Source: Bacteroidota bacterium (lineage in GTDB: Bacteria; Bacteroidota; Bacteroidia; AKYH767-A; OLB10). From it: a stretch of DNA of 64,000 nt. The DNA is taken from positions 1 to 64,000 of the forward strand of contig JADJPB010000008.1 of NCBI GenBank assembly GCA_016713445.1, in the 5' to 3' direction. How positions within the stretch are numbered: position 1 is the first letter of the stretch; every line of letters begins with the position of its first letter. Below the pieces are notes generated by a model. That model saw only the letters and a program-made list of their open reading frames with translations, was not told the DNA's origin and made no database searches. Shown piece by piece: positions 60,661 through 64,000 of this stretch. The translations under genes and the position numbers were made by a program.

Positions 60661-61668
60661 ATGACAGCGACCAGTTTATACACTCGTGTTTACCATTCAG
60701 ATGCCATTAAGGACGCACATGTTTTAGTGAGCGGAGGAGCTGGTTTTATTGGATCTAATATTGTGGAATATTTAATTCACCATGGTGCTGCGAAAGTGCG
60801 CGTGTTGGATAATCTCAGTAATGGTTTTCATCGCAACTTAGCACCATTTTTAAACCTTTCTAACTTCGAATTCATAGAAGGCGATATTACGAATCCAACT
60901 GATTGTGAAAGAGCCTGCAAAGGCATGAATTTACTGACGCATCAAGCAGCATTAGGTTCTGTTCCTCGATCCATAAAAAATCCAATTGCTACCAGCGATG
61001 CGAATACGACAGGATTCATCAATATGCTCATTGCTGCTCGGGATGCAGGTGTGAACAGAGTAGTTTATGCGAGCTCTAGTGCGGTTTATGGCGACTCTAC
61101 CATCTCTCCGAAAAAGGAAGGCAACTTAGGAAGACCACTTTCACCGTATGCAGTTTCTAAATCAACCAATGAATTATACGCTCTGTTTTTGCTATGCATT
61201 ACGGAATGGAAATAATTGATTGCGATACTTCAACGTATTTGGCCCAAATCAAGATCCGAACGGACCATATGCCGCAGCTATTCCCTTATTCATGAATTCC
61301 TTGTTATTTGCAAAGATGCAGTGATTCATGGTGATGGGGAACAAACACCAGACTTTACCTTTGTTGAAAACGCGGTACAAGCAAATATCAGATCACTATT
61401 TACTTCGAACACAGAGGCTTTTAACAAAGTTTATAATGTTGCTGTCGGTGAAAGTGTATCGGTAAACATCCTTTACAAAATCATTGGAGAATTATCTGGA
61501 AACCACAAAAGCCCTTCCTATGCTCCTGAGCGTAAAGGAGACATAAAAAATTCTTTAGCCGACATATCTATGGCAAAGAATTTGTTGGGCTACGAGCCCA
61601 ATTATCTATGCCGCGAAGGACTTGATATAACGGTAGCGTGGTTCCGAAAAGCATTTGCTCATGTTTAA
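60661..61668 (+). CDS. NAD-dependent UDP-HexNAc(A) 4-epimerase, WbpP/TviC-type (frameshifted)
   Basis: Extended SDR. VLVSGGAGFIGSNIVEYLI, HQAALGSVPRSIKNP (the QAALGSVPRS signature of WbpP/TviC), YASSSAVYGDS, and LSPYAVSKSTNELYA (Tyr-x-x-x-Lys). Several indels between 61190 and 61310 break the frame; reading across them recovers FAMHYGMEII, LRYFNVFGPNQDPNGPYAAA and PLFMNSLLF, then AVIHGDGEQTPDFTFVENAV. About 335 residues. Substrate could be UDP-GlcNAc or the uronate made by the wbpA-type dehydrogenase. Confidence 0.88.
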
Positions 61669-62108
61669 ATCTATCTTTAATAAATTTTCGAAGTCGAAGG
61701 AAGTTGAACCTATCAACCATTGGCGATAATTATTTACTCACTGAAGTCTCTTATATCAATCCGCCCGACAATGTAGAGCAGGTGTTTTTTCAGAGCCATG
61801 GTTTTAGGTTACAAACCTATTCTTGCACACCCTGAACGTTATCCATTTTGGTATCGAACTCCTGAGCAATACATGAGGTTTTATGAGATGGGTGTCACCT
61901 TACAATTGAACATGAATTCTCTCGCCGGTTATTATGGCCCAGATGCTAAGAAAATTGGTGAGAAGCTCATCGACATGGGCATCATTGGGGCTTAGGAACC
62001 GACATGCATCACCTAAACATGCTGCAGTTATGCAACAAGTAGAGAAAGAAAAATACCTCCAGAAAATTTTGGATATGCCTTTACTGAATAGGAACTTTAA
62101 ATTTCTAA
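61661..62108 (+). pseudogene. CpsB/YwqE-type tyrosine-protein phosphatase (PHP fold), internally deleted
   Basis: The start MFKSIFNKFSKSKEVEPINH is followed at once by GDNYLLTEVSYINPPDNVEQVF, skipping about 100 residues that normally carry the DMHSHLLPGIDDG metal site. The rest is clear: MVLGYKPILAHPERYPFWY, LQLNMNSLAGYYGPDAKKIG, GTDMHH and KYLQKILDMPLLN, with three further one-base shifts. Family members dephosphorylate the tyrosine kinase controlling capsule export. The start overlaps the epimerase stop by 8 bp. The true end is uncertain. Without the first metal motif the product could not be active; an assembly deletion is possible. Confidence 0.75.
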
Positions 62109-62135
62109 AGATTAAAACCTCCTCTGTAAAAATCA

Positions 62136-62160
62136 CTTTGCGTCTTTGCGCCTTTGCGAG
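62136..62160 (+). repeat. CTTTGCG repeat block, left arm
   Basis: Three near-identical units CTTTGCGT, CTTTGCGC, CTTTGCGAG. It is the inverted counterpart of 62345-62370 with one mismatch. Confidence 0.7.
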
Positions 62161-62344
62161 AAAAATCCTGCTTAGCATATTCTTCGGCTCTTCGCCTCGG
62201 TTGTTCACTTTTAAATTAAAAAATCATTAAACACTAATTGCTCGAATCTAGTACAGATTACGTCAAAATTAAATCTCTAGATTTTCCGCTCTCCAGATAT
62301 CCGTATAAATTTAAGAGTTAGTGTGTAAAAAATTGATAAAATGG

Positions 62345-62370
62345 TCTCGCAAAGGCGCAAAGTCGCAAAG
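62345..62370 (-). repeat. CTTTGCG repeat block, right arm
   Basis: On the minus strand reads CTTTGCGA, CTTTGCGC, CTTTGCGAGA; 25 of 26 bases match the plus-strand block starting at 62136. Confidence 0.7.
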
Positions 62371-62480
62371 GAAAACCAACGACTATTATTCATATTTCAT
62401 TACAAAAATAAAAGAATATTCTTTATGAAAATCAGTTTTGGTTGAGGAATAAGAATAAAGTAATTCAACTTGAAAAATTA

Positions 62481-62557
62481 GCTCGCAAAGGCGAGTCGCA
62501 AAGTTTTGTAGATGTAACTTTTCTCGTAAAGGCGCAAAGTCGCAAAGTCGCAAAGTT
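62481..62557 (-). repeat. CTTTGCG repeat block, third copy, expanded
   Basis: Two sub-blocks (62481-62503 and 62523-62557) of CGCAAAG units, the second with three CGCAAAGT units in tandem. Confidence 0.65.
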
Positions 62558-62732
62558 TCACTTCAATCTTTTCTTGCTAAGTCAAAAGGAATTTCTTGAC
62601 TACTACTCCTATTTAAATAATCAATTATAAAGTTCTGTTATCAATTCTTTGTAATATAAGACTCCAACTAACAAGTATTAATATTACCTTGCACTCAATA
62701 ATTTTTCTATTTTTATTGCAAATAACACCACG

Positions 62733-63230
62733 ATGGATTCACATTTAATAAAACTATGCAAAGTTTAATGTTTGGGCAAATGATCCGTATTTGCACTTGG
62801 ATAAAAAAAGCGAAACAAAAAGTCGACGAAGAGTTAACGAGCAGCTTTCAAGTATTCGAAAAACATTGTATCATCTATGGGACGCTCAATTTATTTGGCT
62901 AGTTCGATTAAATGGTGAATCACCAAACACCTGGCCTAGCCATTCTTTTAAAGGTAATTTGGACGAAGCAATAAAGGGTATTTAAGCAAAACTCAACCGA
63001 GTTTGTTTTTATTGAACAACTAAAGGAAAGTGAATACCAGCGACAAGTAGAATTCAAGTCCATCGATGGCACCTCCTATTTCAACAGCGTGGAAGAAATT
63101 ATCACATGTTGTAAACCATAGCACCTATCACCGAGGACAATTAATTACCCTGCTGCGTACGGTTGGATTTACGACCGTTGAGAGCACTGATTTTATTCGG
63201 TATTTGAGAATGCAAGAAAAATCTGCCTAA
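62733..63230 (+). CDS. DinB family protein (several frameshifts)
   Basis: DinB-like four-helix metalloprotein; relatives include bacillithiol transferases and damage-inducible proteins. With one A restored near 62754 the start reads MDSHLIKNYAKFNVWAND, continuing HLDKK and VNEQLSSIRKTLYHLWDAQF then IWLVRLNGESPNTWPSHSFKG. After further shifts near 62985, 63010 and 63105 come FIEQLKESEYQRQVEF, SIDGTSYFNSVEEIITHVVN and HSTYHRGQLITLLRTVGF. Metal-binding His are in YHLWDAQ and VNHSTYHRGQ. About 165 residues. Confidence 0.75.
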
Positions 63231-63430
63231 CCTTCCAGTTTTTCCAATTTTCAACTATTTCATTTGAAACTAAAAAAGTAAGATTTTCACTTAAAAGCTT
63301 GATTTCCCATTGCAAGGGGGATTGAAAATCAGTTTTCCTCCTCCTATTTCCAACAATTTTTCGATTTTTATATGAAAAAAATTTTCTCTTAATGTAAGTT
63401 TAATGAGAATATAGACCATTTCTTAAAACT

Positions 63431-63721
63431 GTGGATCGTAATTTGTCGTACAAAGAATACAAACCTCCCACTATGAAAGGAAACGAATTAGAATTGCATC
63501 TCAACAAAACTGCGAAATTTGAATTAATTAACGGCGCAGTGAAATACGGGATCATCGACAAACAAATTGATAGTAATTATTTAAGAAGCGATTACTACTT
63601 TATCTCCTTACAAAACATAAATATTTTTCGGAGTGCGGTATCCAATAGAAATTATGAGTTTTGCAAATCATTGATGGAAAAAATTAATGTGAAATTTATT
63701 AAAGCCGTTACTCCTATTTAA
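63431..63721 (+). CDS. Hypothetical small protein
   Basis: 96-residue ORF from a GTG, or 82 residues from the ATG at 63473 (MKGNELELHLNKTAKFELIN). Contains YGIIDKQIDSNYLRSDYYFISLQNI, mixed charged and aromatic, no signal or TM. The codon pattern looks plausible but I recognise no family. Confidence 0.45.
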   Translation: MDRNLSYKEYKPPTMKGNELELHLNKTAKFELINGAVKYGIIDKQIDSNYLRSDYYFISLQNINIFRSAVSNRNYEFCKSLMEKINVKFIKAVTPI

Positions 63722-64000
63722 AAGAAATACAGAATACAAAACAATCGTCTCAAAAAGACGAAATGCAGAGCAAGCATTCGAAGAGGGCTCGCTTTTTTAT
63801 TTACTCCTTCGATATTAGTGATTCTTTTAAAACGCAAAGTTCTCAGAGTTTTACCGAGACAAGAGTTTTAATTTGAAGATGCAAAAATTTGAAATTTGAA
63901 AATGAAAAATCGCCAAAATAATCAAGATTTTATCCTTTTAAAAATTCTCGTAACAAGTTTTTAAAGGAAAATTAAATTTACAGACAATTAACTTTAATTC
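63722..64000. other. Intergenic tail of the window with low-complexity repeats
   Basis: No gene seen. Contains a decayed CGCAAAGTTCTCAGAG unit (63832-63847) and a tract of ATTTGAA/AAAATG units (63871-63910). Confidence 0.5.

Larger units (their letters stand above)
62109..62732. other. Repeat-rich intergenic region
   Basis: About 620 bp with no credible gene. It holds three blocks of CTTTGCG-type repeats (62136-62160, 62345-62370, 62481-62557), otherwise AT-rich sequence. Short ORFs across it consist of repeat sequence. Confidence 0.65.

Noticed and set aside
62481..62557. CRISPR array
   Set aside because: Units are only 8-9 nt without unique spacers, and no cas genes are present.
62442..62630. 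62-codon ORF
   Set aside because: Composed largely of the CGCAAAG repeat array; an open frame is expected from such tandem sequence.

Overview
The window is bacterial chromosome from a member of the Bacteroidota. The evidence is a type IX secretion locus (GldJ, a PorP/SprF-like protein, the sortase PorU and PorV), a fused SecDF, DUF5689 lipoproteins with a TonB-dependent receptor, AT-rich intergenic DNA, and many upstream octamers matching the Bacteroidota -7 element TAnnTTTG. I cannot place it more finely. There is no rRNA, recognisable tRNA, CRISPR array, transposase or prophage.

Layout. 1-1087: end of a potassium-channel gene and an RmlD-like reductase. 1092-8853: two unknown genes, secDF, two glycosyltransferases and ftsE. 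9009-16902: type IX secretion locus, followed by ispF. 17625-24152: recG, a cold-shock gene, adenine deaminase and an L,D-transpeptidase. 24478-29068: a small lipoprotein, feoA-feoB behind a 17-bp palindrome, a SprT-like protease and an orphan PDDEXK nuclease. 29089-33046: polyphosphate cassette (sixA, a lysine-rich protein gene, ppk1, ppx). 33062-38551: a divergent secreted-nuclease and TonB-receptor/DUF5689 module. 38802-41194: tyrosine catabolism (hppD, hmgA). 41421-49503: purH, then mreB-mreC-mreD-pbp2-rodA and a secreted protein of unknown function. 49517-51661: Kdo transferase and an outer-membrane protein. 51772-62108: an island making nucleotide sugars, with genes for UDP-glucuronate, UDP-xylose, a complete WbpA/B/E/D-type diacetamido-uronate route, GalE, RmlB, a WbpP/TviC-type epimerase and a damaged CpsB-like phosphatase. 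62733-64000: a DinB-family gene, a small unknown ORF and repeat-rich DNA.

Many otherwise well-conserved genes (rmlD-like, ftsE, porU, porV, recG, ade, ldt, mreB, pbp2, rodA, waaA, wbpE, ugd, wbpB, rmlB, dinB and others) are broken by one-base shifts, mostly in A, T or G homopolymers, and each is restored by adding or removing a base. This looks like uncorrected long-read error rather than mass pseudogenisation. Such genes are listed once over their full span. The exceptions that a single-base error does not explain are the roughly 100-residue internal gap in the CpsB-like gene and a TAA in the TonB receptor that looks like two compensating indels.

No wholly new defence or mobile system is evident. 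The best leads are a lysine-rich AlgP/H1-like protein encoded 9 bp upstream of ppk1, a 36-nt hairpin repeat present twice with a compensatory base-pair change, families of inverted CTTTGCG/CTTTGTG-type intergenic repeats, a PerR/Fur-like palindrome directly before feoAB next to a CxC lipoprotein gene, and -7 boxes so close to some start codons that the mRNAs may be leaderless.
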